Assembly: GCA_033344815.1 (NCBI GenBank)
Contig: JAWPMR010000001.1
Location: 234,136-298,135, forward strand
DNA: 64,000 nt
DNA from: Paracoccaceae bacterium
Lineage (GTDB): Bacteria; Pseudomonadota; Alphaproteobacteria; Rhodobacterales; Rhodobacteraceae
Reading direction: 5' to 3'
Shown here piece after piece: positions 26,060 to 35,242 of the stretch; position 1 is the stretch's first letter; every line of letters starts with the position of its first letter. A program made the position numbers and the translations under genes. The notes beneath the pieces are model-generated. The model ran no database searches. It was not told the origin of the DNA and saw nothing but the letters and a program-made list of their open reading frames with translations.

Positions 26060-29000
26060 TACTTGTCATCCTTCTTTTGCTGAGCCTTGGCGCGCGCAAT
26101 CTCGGATGTGGACCGGGACATGTCGGATGCATTGCGAAAGATGTCCGACTTGGCGATGTTGGAGCCATCGATCCCGATGTCGGTCAACAAGCTGTCCACA
26201 AAGGGCGCTTGCACGCGGTAGCGCAGCGCTGAATTCATCACCTCGTCTGTGGGGCTCGCTCCGCCTCCTCCACCGGAGCCGCCATCCCCGCCCCCATTGG
26301 CCCAATCCAGCCCTTGGGTACCGGAGCCACCTAATTGCATGATCTTGATGTCGTTGATCTTTTCCAACGGCTTGGCCGAAGCTGTGACGATACCTTCGAC
26401 ATGTTCCAGCATCTTGCGTTTGAACAGGCTGTGGCGGGCCTCGTCGCTGAGAACATTTTCGGCCTCGTTAATTAGGCGCGCGGCCTCCGCTTCGACTGCG
26501 GCGCGGACCTTCTCGGCCTCGGCTGCAATGCGTTTTTCTTCAGCTTGCAGTTCGGCAGCAGTTACGCCCACGACCTTTTGACGAGACGCAATTTCCGTGT
26601 CAGTAGCCGTCTTGACCTTCTCGGCAGCGGCAACTGCACGCGCACGCGCATTTTCGGCTTCCACGGCGGCAGCACTTTCATCCAACGATTTCTGATATAG
26701 CGCTATGGCCTTTTCCATGCTGGCCTCTTCGACCGCTTTTTCGCGGGCGATTTCCAAACGACGTCGTTCGGTCTGATGCCCAATGCGTGCATCATCCAAT
26801 CCTCTCTCGGAGGCGATCTTGGCGCGCTCTACGTCCTCCTGGCTGGTGATTTCGGCCTCGCGCAACGCTTGAACGCGCGCGATTTCCAACTGCTCCAACA
26901 CCTTTTTGCGCTCCAGCTTCTTGGCATCGATTTCCTGCTCGGCCAGAATGCGTTCGGCATCAACTGTTTTCTCTTTGACCACACGGGCCGCCTCAACCGC
27001 CTCATCAGCGGCAATTTGGGCGGCATCCAATGCCTTGTTACGGGCGATCTCAAGATCGCGGATTTTCTGATCCCGCGCGATTTTATCCGCAGTGGTTTCG
27101 GCTTCTTTCTCAATGCGTTGGCTTTCCACCAAGCGGCGTGAACTGATTTCAGCGGCCTCCACCGCCTCGTTCTTCTCGATCTCGCGCGACCTCACTTCGG
27201 CCTCTTTCTCGATCTCAGCCGCCCGCGTCCTGGCCTCTTCGGCAATCCGCGCCGCGTTGACGGTTTCCTGCGCCGTCAAGTTGGCGACATCAACCGCGCG
27301 ATTTTTGGCGATCTCACGCTCCCGCATGTCCTGCTCATAGGCAATGCGTTCGGCGGCAACTTTCTTTTCCTTGGCAATACGACCGGCCTCGATGGCTTCG
27401 GCTTTGGCCGTTTCAGCCTTGGCTAACGCGCGGGTGCGTGCAACATCGCGTTCTTCTGTTTTCTCCTGCGCGTCGATGCGTTGAACCGCCAAAGCACGTT
27501 CCTGTGCAATCCGGGATTTCTCCACCTCTTCTCGCGCAGCAATCTCGGCTTCTTCCACGGCGCGATTGCGCGCGATTTCCAACCCGCGAATACGCTCTTC
27601 TTGCGCAATGCGTTCCTTCGACGTTTCTTCATGCGCGGCAATCTCGGCACGATCCAGCGTTTTACGTTGCTCAATCTCCAAAGCCCGTGTCGTTTGCTGG
27701 GATGCGATCCGTTCAGCGGCCAGCGCTTTTTCTCTGGCAATCCGGGCAGCTTCTGTCGCTTGCTGCGATGCAATCTCGGCCTCTTCAAGCACCTTCTGGC
27801 GCTCGATCTCCAACTGACGCGTTTCCTTATCTGAACTGATCCGCTCGCGGCTGATGGTCTGCTCCTGTGCGATGCGCAACCTTTCCGAGGCTTCGCGTGA
27901 CGCAATCTCGGCCTCCTCAATGGAGAGGTTCCGCGCAATCTCCGTTTCGCGGGTGGAACGCTCCAATTCGATCCGGGCCTGCGTCACTGCACGTTCCTGA
28001 GCAATACGCGCCTTTTCAATCACTTCCTTGGCGGAAATGTCGGCTTCATCAACGATGCGCTGGCGCTCGATTTCTTTGCTCTGGGTTTCCTGATCTCTGG
28101 CGATCCGCGCCTCGGTCAGGGTTTTCTCTTGTGAAATACGCGCCTTTTCTATCGTTTCCTTGGCGGCGATATCAGCAGCTTGCGTGTCTTTTTCCGATTT
28201 GATCCGCGTCTCAGTCAGGACGCGTTCTTGCGATATTCGCGCCTTTTCCACGGTTTCGCGGGTTGCGATTTCGGCCTCATCGATCACTTGCTGGCGCGCA
28301 ATCTCCTGCTGGCGGATCTTGCGCTCTGAAGCAATGCGGGCTTCGGCGATCTGTTCATCATTGGAGATGCGCGAGGTTTCAATGGCCTCTTTGGACAAAA
28401 GCGACGCCTGTTCCGCCTCCTTCTCCCTCTCCGCCCGCTCGCGCGTCAGTTCCGCGCGTTGTTGGGCACGTTGGAATTCGATGTCGCGTTCCTGATCCAG
28501 TCGCGCGGATTCGGACTCTCGTTCAATATCCAGTGACTTGCGTTCTGCTTCCAGATTGCGTTCGCGGATTTTGATCATCGTGTCCTGCTCGATGTCATTG
28601 CGCAGTTTGCGGCGCTCTTCCACGGCAGCAATCACCGATGTCAGGCCCTCGGCATCAAACCGATTGGAAGGATTAAAGTACTCAATATCCGTCTGATCGA
28701 TGTCCAAAACAGCAACGCTTTCAAGTTCCAGACCGTTGGCGTTCAACCCCTCCTGAGCGACCTCAATCACACGGTTGAGGTAATCGTTGCGCTGCATATG
28801 CAGCTCTTCCATCGTCATTTCGGCCGCCACTGTGCGCAGCGCCGAAATGAACCGACCCGACAGCAGTTGATGGATACGTTCCGGCTCCAGCGTGCGGCGC
28901 CCCAGCGTCGAGGCGGCCAATGCAACAGAGGCCTTTTCCTGTTTGACCCGCACGTAGAAAGACGCATCCACGTCCACCCGCATGCGATCCTTAGTGATCA

Positions 29001-29253
29001 GCGCGTTTTCCCGCTGGCGCACCAGGTTCATATCAAGCGAGTTCATATTGACCGGCGTGATGTCGTGAATGATCGGCCAGACGAATGCGCCGCCATTGAT
29101 CACGACCTTCTCGCCCAGGAAACCCGTGCGCACAAACGCGACTTCCTTGGTTGAGCGGCGATAGAGCCAGTTCATCACCCAATAGAGGATGAAAACGACG
29201 ATTACCGCCATGATCAGCCATAAAATCAGCTGTCCAATCAGTTCTCCGGTCAT
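26059..29253 (-). CDS. giant flotillin-like SPFH protein with long hendecad coiled coil
   Basis: A 1064-residue membrane protein. Residues 5-31 form one membrane helix; residues 33-215 form an SPFH (band 7) domain; from about 240 to 860 the chain is an unbroken charged helix, and a Gly/Ser linker (about 975-990) joins it to an Arg/Ser/Lys-rich tail. An aliphatic residue recurs at exactly every 11th position from Ile296 to Leu857. The architecture is that of flotillin/YqiK proteins, which oligomerise as membrane microdomain scaffolds, but the coil is about twice the usual length. The ATG has AAGGAGGAA upstream, 18 bases after the preceding stop. In this operon it probably tethers or clusters the molybdenum hydroxylase at the membrane; this role is inferred from context only. 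Confidence 0.9.
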   Translation of the reverse strand: MTGELIGQLILWLIMAVIVVFILYWVMNWLYRRSTKEVAFVRTGFLGEKVVINGGAFVWPIIHDITPVNMNSLDMNLVRQRENALITKDRMRVDVDASFYVRVKQEKASVALAASTLGRRTLEPERIHQLLSGRFISALRTVAAEMTMEELHMQRNDYLNRVIEVAQEGLNANGLELESVAVLDIDQTDIEYFNPSNRFDAEGLTSVIAAVEERRKLRNDIEQDTMIKIRERNLEAERKSLDIERESESARLDQERDIEFQRAQQRAELTRERAEREKEAEQASLLSKEAIETSRISNDEQIAEARIASERKIRQQEIARQQVIDEAEIATRETVEKARISQERVLTETRIKSEKDTQAADIAAKETIEKARISQEKTLTEARIARDQETQSKEIERQRIVDEADISAKEVIEKARIAQERAVTQARIELERSTRETEIARNLSIEEAEIASREASERLRIAQEQTISRERISSDKETRQLEIERQKVLEEAEIASQQATEAARIAREKALAAERIASQQTTRALEIEQRKTLDRAEIAAHEETSKERIAQEERIRGLEIARNRAVEEAEIAAREEVEKSRIAQERALAVQRIDAQEKTEERDVARTRALAKAETAKAEAIEAGRIAKEKKVAAERIAYEQDMREREIAKNRAVDVANLTAQETVNAARIAEEARTRAAEIEKEAEVRSREIEKNEAVEAAEISSRRLVESQRIEKEAETTADKIARDQKIRDLEIARNKALDAAQIAADEAVEAARVVKEKTVDAERILAEQEIDAKKLERKKVLEQLEIARVQALREAEITSQEDVERAKIASERGLDDARIGHQTERRRLEIAREKAVEEASMEKAIALYQKSLDESAAAVEAENARARAVAAAEKVKTATDTEIASRQKVVGVTAAELQAEEKRIAAEAEKVRAAVEAEAARLINEAENVLSDEARHSLFKRKMLEHVEGIVTASAKPLEKINDIKIMQLGGSGTQGLDWANGGGDGGSGGGGGASPTDEVMNSALRYRVQAPFVDSLLTDIGIDGSNIAKSDIFRNASDMSRSTSEIARAKAQQKKDDK
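26674..28386 (-). repeat. 52 tandem 33-base (11-residue) repeats within the flotillin-like gene
   Basis: The coding region for residues 290-860 is built from 11-codon units with pattern xxxI(A/S/E)xxxxxx. Ile, Val, Leu or Met occupies every 11th residue from 296 to 857 except Thr615. Units group into higher repeats of 33 or 44 residues marked by recurring EAEIA blocks at about 326, 404, 448, 492, 536 and 569. No insertion or deletion breaks the register. Confidence 0.9.
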
Positions 29254-29271
29254 GGTGTTTCCTCCTTCGGC

Positions 29272-30096
29272 TTAGCGGCCGATTTCCTTGAATCTCTTGG
29301 TTTGTGCGGTCAGCGCGACCTCGGTCGGCAAGCGTTCCATTGAGGATGCGCCGTAAAATCCGTGGCAGTATTTTGTATTTTTCAAAACGAATTCCGCGTC
29401 TTCGGGCATAGCAACAGGGCCCCCGTGCACCAACACGATGGCGTTCGGGTTCACGTCCAGCGCCGCCTTGGCCCATGCATCCGTCAGCGCCGGTGCCTGT
29501 TCCAGCGTGCAGCCGGTTTCCGCGCCAATTGATCCACCCGTTGTCAGGCCAAGATGCACCACGATGATGTCGGCTCCGGCTTCGGCCATGGCCTTTGCAT
29601 CCGCTTCGCTGAACACGTAAGGCGTGGTCAGCAGGCCCTTTTTATGGGCGGCGGCGATCATGTCGACTTCGAGTTGATAGGACATGCCCGTTTCTTCGAG
29701 GTTGGCACGGAAATTACCGTCGATCAGGCCTACAGTCGGAAAGTTCTGAACGCCGGAAAAGCCGGCATCCGCCACCTGATCCAGAAACTTATCCATCAAG
29801 CGAAATGGATCTGAAGCACAGACCCCAGCGAGAACGGGTGTGTGTTTGACCACCGGCAGCACTTCACCGGCCATTTCCATGACCACGCCGTTTGCATCCC
29901 CATACGGCATGAGCCCGGCAAGCGATCCACGCCCTGCCATACGGTAACGTCCGGAGTTATAGATCACGATCAGATCAATGCCGCCCGCCTCTTCGCATTT
30001 CGCCGACAGCCCCGTGCCAGCACCACCGCCAATGATGGGTTCGCCGGCATCACGCATGGCTCGGAAATTCTGCATTAAAGTGTCGCGGTCGATCAT
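29272..30096 (-). CDS. TIM-barrel protein of the PEP-hydrolase/Tm-1 C-terminal family
   Basis: A 274-residue TIM-barrel protein of the PEP-mutase-like family that forms the C-terminal domain of the tomato Tm-1 resistance protein (Pfam phosphoenolpyruvate hydrolase-like). Visible are [12 protein letters not shown] near residue 22-33, the [16 protein letters not shown] block, [10 protein letters not shown] and a late [10 protein letters not shown]. In bacteria this family is nearly always next to, or fused with, the UPF0261/Tm-1 N-terminal domain, which here lies at the end of the gene directly upstream. Biochemical function is not established. It starts three bases after that gene. Confidence 0.88.
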   Translation of the reverse strand: MIDRDTLMQNFRAMRDAGEPIIGGGAGTGLSAKCEEAGGIDLIVIYNSGRYRMAGRGSLAGLMPYGDANGVVMEMAGEVLPVVKHTPVLAGVCASDPFRLMDKFLDQVADAGFSGVQNFPTVGLIDGNFRANLEETGMSYQLEVDMIAAAHKKGLLTTPYVFSEADAKAMAEAGADIIVVHLGLTTGGSIGAETGCTLEQAPALTDAWAKAALDVNPNAIVLVHGGPVAMPEDAEFVLKNTKYCHGFYGASSMERLPTEVALTAQTKRFKEIGR

Positions 30097-30099
30097 GGA

Positions 30100-32247
30100 T
30101 CAGGCTCCTTTCGCCAGGCGAGGTTGCGTGTGAAGCGACCGGAAAGTCTTGATCACAAGCGCTGAAAATTCAGGGTCATTGATGTTGTGAGGCGTGCGGA
30201 TCAATTGCCGGTTTGCCGTTGTGCGTACGGTCTGTTCGAGTGTCTCAAACAGGGCTCTATTCGCATCCGGATCCCAAAACGGTTGGTCTGGCGCATCCAG
30301 TGCTGACACGCCGCCCTCGGGTAGGAAAAACCGCACCACACCGTTCATATTGTTGATTTTTTCACCGATGAACCGCCCCATTGCGACGTTTTCGTCCACA
30401 GTCGTCCGCATCAGCGTAATCTGCGGATTGTGTTCGTAGAACAATCGCCCTTGAAATTTGGCAGGCACGGTTTCGGGCGCATTAAAGTTCACCATGTCGA
30501 GCGCACCGCAAGACCCGATGAAAGGCAAACTACTTTGTGCAGCGGCATCGAAACGAGTCTCATTGGCCGCAAAAACACCGCCCGCGACCATGTCGCAAAC
30601 CTCGGTTGTGGTCAGATCAAGCGCCCCTGCGAGCATGCCCGAGGACAGCAGTTTTTCCATCGACCGTCCGCCTGTCCCGGTCGCATGGAACACAAGGCAA
30701 TCGTAGTCGCTTTCCAGATCCGACACGATTTGCTGCACACAAAGCGTGGTCACGCCGAACATGGTGATCCCGATCGCGGGTTTGTCTGTTTGCGCGGCGC
30801 GCGTCTGTTGGCGGGCTTTGGTCATGCCAGCGATGGCATGCGCCGCATTCCCAAGCACCTCGCGGGTGATCGAATTGAGCCCCTGCACATCCGCCACAGA
30901 ATGCATCAGCGTAATGTCTGAAGGCCCCACGTATTGTTCGGTATTGCCGCTGGCGACGGTCGATACGATCAGTTTCGGGACCCCGACGGGTGGCACGCGG
31001 AACCCAGGGGCCACAAGCGCTGTACCGCCAGACCCGCCTGCCCCGATCAGCCCGGCAACATCGTGCCGTCCCGTCATCCAACGTTCAAATGCCACCGTCA
31101 TGCCCGCCACGGCCGTGCCACGATCACCCGTGAAGACGGCCGCGGAACCGCGCGGGTGAAAACCCGCGATTGCATGGGGCGGTACCTCTGCGCCCGACGG
31201 TTTGCCAGAGGTGGACAGATCGACAAGCGCGACCTTCACACCCTGGCCTATGATGATGTCACGCATAAAGCGCAACTCGTCTCCCTTGGTATCAAGCGTG
31301 CCGCAGACATAGACCGTGCCGCTTTTTGCAGCATCCACACGCACCGGTGCAGCCTGTTGAACACTGGCAACCTGCGTCACCGTGCGGGCAGAAGTTTCAA
31401 TGACATGCACCGGCACCGGCGGGGTCCAACGTGTCGGCACCTTGGGATTGGAAAGATACAGCTTCACCGGGCCTTTGTGGTGTTTTTCTTCCGTGGCAGG
31501 CGTTGCCGTCTGACCCGGTTCAGGCGTTTCATCATGCGCGTGGCGTCCAACGCCCAGAAGCGCCTGTTGCAAATCGCGGTCGGCGGCCAAGACACCTGCG
31601 TCCATGCTCCGGTTGATCTTGCCATTGACCATGATTGCGACCTGCTCAGCGACGGCACACGCCACGCCGATGTTTTGTTCGATCACCAGAACGTCGATGT
31701 CGCCTTCTTGACCAAGTCGGATCAACATTTCCTGTACTTGCGTGACAATCACCGGGGCGAGGCCTTCGGTCGGCTCGTCCATCACCAGCAGTTTCGGATT
31801 CAGCAACAGCGCGCGTCCAATGGCCAGCATTTGCTGTTCACCGCCCGACAATTGGCCACCGCCATTTGATTTACGTTCAGCGAGGCGCGGAAAAACCGAA
31901 TAAATCCGCTCAGGTGTCCAACTGCCACCCTTGATTGCCACCAGCCGCAGGTGTTCATCAACCGTCAAAGATTTCCAGAGCCGCCGCCCCTGCGGGACAT
32001 AGCCAATGCCCAGACGGGCGATTTCTGCGGGCCCAAGACCGGCCAGTGATTGACCATTGAAGCTGATTGAACCGGCGGCGGTTGGTTCCAACCCCATGAT
32101 CGCCTTGCACATGGTGGTTTTGCCCATGCCGTTACGCCCGACCACGGATAAAACGCCATGCTCCAGCGTCAGGTTCACCCCTTGCAGCGCGTGGGACTGG
32201 CCGTAATAGACGTTGAGGTCTTTGATTTCCAAAGTTGGGCTACTCAT
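30100..32247 (-). CDS. fusion of LivF-type ABC ATPase and Tm-1-like (UPF0261) domain
   Basis: A 715-residue two-domain protein. Residues 1-240 are a branched-chain-amino-acid-type ATPase (Walker A GRNGMGKTT at 38-46, signature LSGGEQQ, Walker B LLVMDEPTEGLAP). After a Pro/Thr-rich linker (240-310) residues 312-715 form a UPF0261/Tm-1-like ATP-binding domain starting with YVCGTLDTKGDEL and containing GAGGSGGT and the HATGTGGRSME loop. Plant Tm-1 uses the homologous domain to bind a viral replication protein; the bacterial function is unknown. The ATG overlaps the LivG-type stop by eight bases. The fusion physically links the importer to the Tm-1/TIM-barrel pair. Confidence 0.9.
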   Translation of the reverse strand: MSSPTLEIKDLNVYYGQSHALQGVNLTLEHGVLSVVGRNGMGKTTMCKAIMGLEPTAAGSISFNGQSLAGLGPAEIARLGIGYVPQGRRLWKSLTVDEHLRLVAIKGGSWTPERIYSVFPRLAERKSNGGGQLSGGEQQMLAIGRALLLNPKLLVMDEPTEGLAPVIVTQVQEMLIRLGQEGDIDVLVIEQNIGVACAVAEQVAIMVNGKINRSMDAGVLAADRDLQQALLGVGRHAHDETPEPGQTATPATEEKHHKGPVKLYLSNPKVPTRWTPPVPVHVIETSARTVTQVASVQQAAPVRVDAAKSGTVYVCGTLDTKGDELRFMRDIIIGQGVKVALVDLSTSGKPSGAEVPPHAIAGFHPRGSAAVFTGDRGTAVAGMTVAFERWMTGRHDVAGLIGAGGSGGTALVAPGFRVPPVGVPKLIVSTVASGNTEQYVGPSDITLMHSVADVQGLNSITREVLGNAAHAIAGMTKARQQTRAAQTDKPAIGITMFGVTTLCVQQIVSDLESDYDCLVFHATGTGGRSMEKLLSSGMLAGALDLTTTEVCDMVAGGVFAANETRFDAAAQSSLPFIGSCGALDMVNFNAPETVPAKFQGRLFYEHNPQITLMRTTVDENVAMGRFIGEKINNMNGVVRFFLPEGGVSALDAPDQPFWDPDANRALFETLEQTVRTTANRQLIRTPHNINDPEFSALVIKTFRSLHTQPRLAKGA

Positions 32248-33037
32248 CTTCGCCGCCCCCCAGATAAAGCGCCTGCACTTCTGGATCCTCTTCGATCTCG
32301 GCGGGTTTGCCCTCTTTGAAAATGCGCCCGTTGTGCATCATCGTCACCATGTCAGAGACGCGCAGCGCCACATCCATGTCGTGCTCAATGATGATGTAGC
32401 CGACATGGGCGGGCAGCCCGGTCAGGATTTCAATCAATTCCGTCCGCTCCGTTGGGCTTAGCCCGGCCGCAGGTTCATCAAACAGGATAAAGCGCGGCGC
32501 ACCGGATAACGCCATCGCGATCTCGAGTTGGCGCTGTTGGCCATAGCTCAAGGTGCTGACCATCGAGTCCTGGACATCGTCCAGATGCACCATATGCACC
32601 AGATCCCGCGCGGTCGCCATCAGCGCGTCATCATAGCGAGGCCGTATCAGGGAAAACCGCCCGCGCGAAACGCCCCGGCAGGCCAGATAGACATTGTCGA
32701 TCACGCTGAGACCGTGGAACAGCAACGAAATCTGATACGTACGGCGCAACCCCCGCCGAATCCGTTCCTGTGCAGGAAAAGCAGAGACGTCCTCGCCAAA
32801 AAACCGGATGGCCCCGGTTGAGGGCGGGAAATCCCCGGTGATGCAATTGAACAGGGTCGTTTTTCCGGCCCCGTTTGATCCAAGTACCGCGTGCCTTTCA
32901 CCTGGGTGTACGGTCATGTTGATATCAGCGAGCGCCACCAATGCGCCAAATTTCTTGGACACATTGCGCAATTCGAGTGCGAATTCGGTACCGGTCGATT
33001 TCATCCGGTCAGAGACATTTGGTACGGCAGCACTCAT
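32240..33037 (-). CDS. ABC transporter ATP-binding protein, LivG type
   Basis: A 265-residue ATPase of the branched-chain amino acid (HAAT) family with Walker A GSNGAGKTT, signature LSYGQQRQLE, Walker B FILFDEPAAGLSP and H-loop IEHDMD. The signature reads SYG instead of SGG, which is usual for LivG. I chose the ATG at 33037 because it overlaps the LivM stop by ATGA; a longer frame begins inside LivM. Partner of the LivF-type domain encoded next. Confidence 0.94.
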   Translation of the reverse strand: MSAAVPNVSDRMKSTGTEFALELRNVSKKFGALVALADINMTVHPGERHAVLGSNGAGKTTLFNCITGDFPPSTGAIRFFGEDVSAFPAQERIRRGLRRTYQISLLFHGLSVIDNVYLACRGVSRGRFSLIRPRYDDALMATARDLVHMVHLDDVQDSMVSTLSYGQQRQLEIAMALSGAPRFILFDEPAAGLSPTERTELIEILTGLPAHVGYIIIEHDMDVALRVSDMVTMMHNGRIFKEGKPAEIEEDPEVQALYLGGGEDE

Positions 33038-34095
33038 GGCGATGTACCAGTATCGCGCCCTGTCAGCGGGTCTTTTTGCCGGCTGTCTTTCAGGCGCTTC
33101 CACAGGCCCAGAAGGCCATCCGTTGAAAACAGCACGATGATCAGAAAGCCTAGGCCGATCAAAAGCTGGAATCGTTCACCGGACAAACCAAGCGCGATCA
33201 GCACATCAATGGCAAAGGTCTTGAGCAGAACATAGATAAAGGCCCCAAGAAACGCGCCGATGGGGTGCGACATCCCACCAATCACTGCGATCACAAGAAT
33301 GTCTATGGCTGCTTGGATGCCCACCGTTCCGGGCGATATCTGTGCAGATTGCCAGGTCAGAAGGATGCCACCGACACCAGCAGGGATCGCCGCAAGAGCG
33401 TAGGCTGCGACCCGGTGCGCGGTTACATTGTATCCAAGCGCTGCCATCCGGCGCGGGTTATCGCGCACCCCTTGCAGGGCCAAACCAAACGGCGCGCGCG
33501 AGATATAGAGCACGGCGAGATAACTCAGGACCGCAAAGAACAGCGTCATGTAATAAAACGCCTTGGGTCCGCGCCAATTCACCCCAAGAAGCTCTGGCGG
33601 GAACACCCCGTTGAAGCCCTGAAACCCATTGAAGAGATCGTAATTTTGCCGCGTGAAATAGAAAAATGCCGCTGCGATCGCGAGGGTAATCATGATCGTA
33701 TAAATGCCCTCAGTGCGCACGGCGAGCCAACCGATTGCGGTGGCAAACAGGACCGTCAAAAGCAACGCGAGCGGGATGGTCAGCCACCAGGGCATGCCCA
33801 TCGAAATCCCAGTGATGGCGCTGTCCCCGAAAATCGCAACGAGGTATCCGGCAAAACCCGCAAACGTCATCTGCGCCAGACTGACCATGCCGCCGTACCC
33901 GCCCAGAAACATCAAGCTCAGCGCGATCATGCCTAGAATGAAGGTCCAGCCAAAAATCTGGTACATCACGAAATTCGACGCAAAACTGGGGATGATCAGT
34001 AGTAAGACACCGCCAATCCAATAGGGTGCCGGAATGCGTTCGACCCATGTGCGATGATCACTGTTCTGTGCCGTATGGTTGTCTGCAACGGCCAT
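33034..34095 (-). CDS. ABC transporter permease, LivM type
   Basis: A 353-residue inner-membrane permease with about ten hydrophobic segments and the HAAT-family stretch GGYGGMVSLAQMTFAGFAGY near residue 65-85 and the cytoplasmic ALGYNVTAHRVAAYA loop. It starts one base after the LivH stop. It forms the transmembrane channel with LivH. The family carries branched-chain amino acids, but also amides, urea and aromatic acids, so the substrate is open. Confidence 0.94.
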   Translation of the reverse strand: MAVADNHTAQNSDHRTWVERIPAPYWIGGVLLLIIPSFASNFVMYQIFGWTFILGMIALSLMFLGGYGGMVSLAQMTFAGFAGYLVAIFGDSAITGISMGMPWWLTIPLALLLTVLFATAIGWLAVRTEGIYTIMITLAIAAAFFYFTRQNYDLFNGFQGFNGVFPPELLGVNWRGPKAFYYMTLFFAVLSYLAVLYISRAPFGLALQGVRDNPRRMAALGYNVTAHRVAAYALAAIPAGVGGILLTWQSAQISPGTVGIQAAIDILVIAVIGGMSHPIGAFLGAFIYVLLKTFAIDVLIALGLSGERFQLLIGLGFLIIVLFSTDGLLGLWKRLKDSRQKDPLTGRDTGTSP

Positions 34096-34096
34096 A

Positions 34097-35122
34097 TCAG
34101 GATTTTCCCATCAGGCCTTGGGGGCGGAAAGCCAGCACGATCACCATGATCAGAAAGGTCAGCACCACAGCGTAGGTCGGGAAATAGACAGAGCCAAACT
34201 GTTCCGCCAGGCCGATCAGCAGCGCACCCAAAGCGGCACCCGGGATCGAGCCCATGCCCCCCACGATCACAACCACAAGCGAAGCCAGCAGAAAACGAAT
34301 GTCCTCTCCCGGTGCGACGGATTGGAATGTGCCGCCGACAACACCCGCAATCCCTGCCAACCCGGCCCCAAAGGCAAAGACGGCAACAAACACCAGTTGG
34401 ATACGTGATCCGGTGGCTGACAACATGTCACGATCATCAACGCCTGCACGGATCATCATGCCGATCCGGGTTTTGTTTAGCGCAAGCCACATGCCAACAC
34501 CGACAACCACAGAGGCCACAAAAATCACGATGCGCACCATAGGGTATTTCATGTAAATCAGGTCACCCGAGGAGCGTTTTACGCCTGTCACGAAAAACGT
34601 TTCCATCGGGCCGGACAGCCACGCGGGCGGCGAAATATTGAAGAAATCCCCCCCAAACCCCCAAAGCATCAGATCAGCCATCACGATGGAAATACCAATG
34701 GTCACAAGAGTTTGGCGCAAATCATCGCCCTCCATACGGCGAAAGATCAGGATCTGCAGCAAGACGCCAAAGAACCCGACGACGACAAAGGCCACCGGGA
34801 ACGCCAGAAGCCAATATCCGGTTGCATCCGCGACAAAAAAGCCAACGTAGCCACCCAACAAATAGAGCGAGCCATGCGCCAGATTAACATTCCGCATCAG
34901 CCCGAAGATCAGCGTGAAGCCGGAAGCCACGAGGAAATACAGCCCGCCCAAGGTGATGCCGTTAAAGAGCGCGTTGAGGAATACTTTTTTACGACCAATG
35001 ACGTCGATCAACTCTGGCGGCCAGATCGCAAAAATCAGCCAAAGCAGAACGACCGATACAACAGCCAGCACGGCTGTCCACACCGGGTGGCTATTTGCGA
35101 AAGCTCTCACAAATATCCCCAA
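34097..35122 (-). CDS. ABC transporter permease, LivH type
   Basis: A 341-residue inner-membrane permease, longer than classical LivH by an N-terminal extension with one added hydrophobic segment (residues 14-35) before the typical NGITLGGLYFLVASGFTLIF start of the core. The first codon at 35122 is TTG; a GTG at 35110 with GGGGA upstream is an alternative start that removes four residues. First gene of the tightly packed leftward operon; the AraC gene ends 120 bases upstream and those 120 bases may hold a promoter. Confidence 0.9.
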   Translation of the reverse strand: MGIFVRAFANSHPVWTAVLAVVSVVLLWLIFAIWPPELIDVIGRKKVFLNALFNGITLGGLYFLVASGFTLIFGLMRNVNLAHGSLYLLGGYVGFFVADATGYWLLAFPVAFVVVGFFGVLLQILIFRRMEGDDLRQTLVTIGISIVMADLMLWGFGGDFFNISPPAWLSGPMETFFVTGVKRSSGDLIYMKYPMVRIVIFVASVVVGVGMWLALNKTRIGMMIRAGVDDRDMLSATGSRIQLVFVAVFAFGAGLAGIAGVVGGTFQSVAPGEDIRFLLASLVVVIVGGMGSIPGAALGALLIGLAEQFGSVYFPTYAVVLTFLIMVIVLAFRPQGLMGKS

Positions 35123-35242
35123 AGCACAGCGCTACCGCGTGCAGACAGGCTGCAATACACACAGGTCAATGATGTCCTCCCAACGCGCCGCTTTGAGTTG
35201 GCAAAATACGGCGTCTGTGATGTCAGCGTAGTGCGAGAACCG

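Noticed and set aside
26059-29253. CRISPR or DNA satellite explanation for the internal repeats
   Set aside because: The repeats are degenerate at DNA level but exact in protein register and lie in one open frame, so they are protein repeats.
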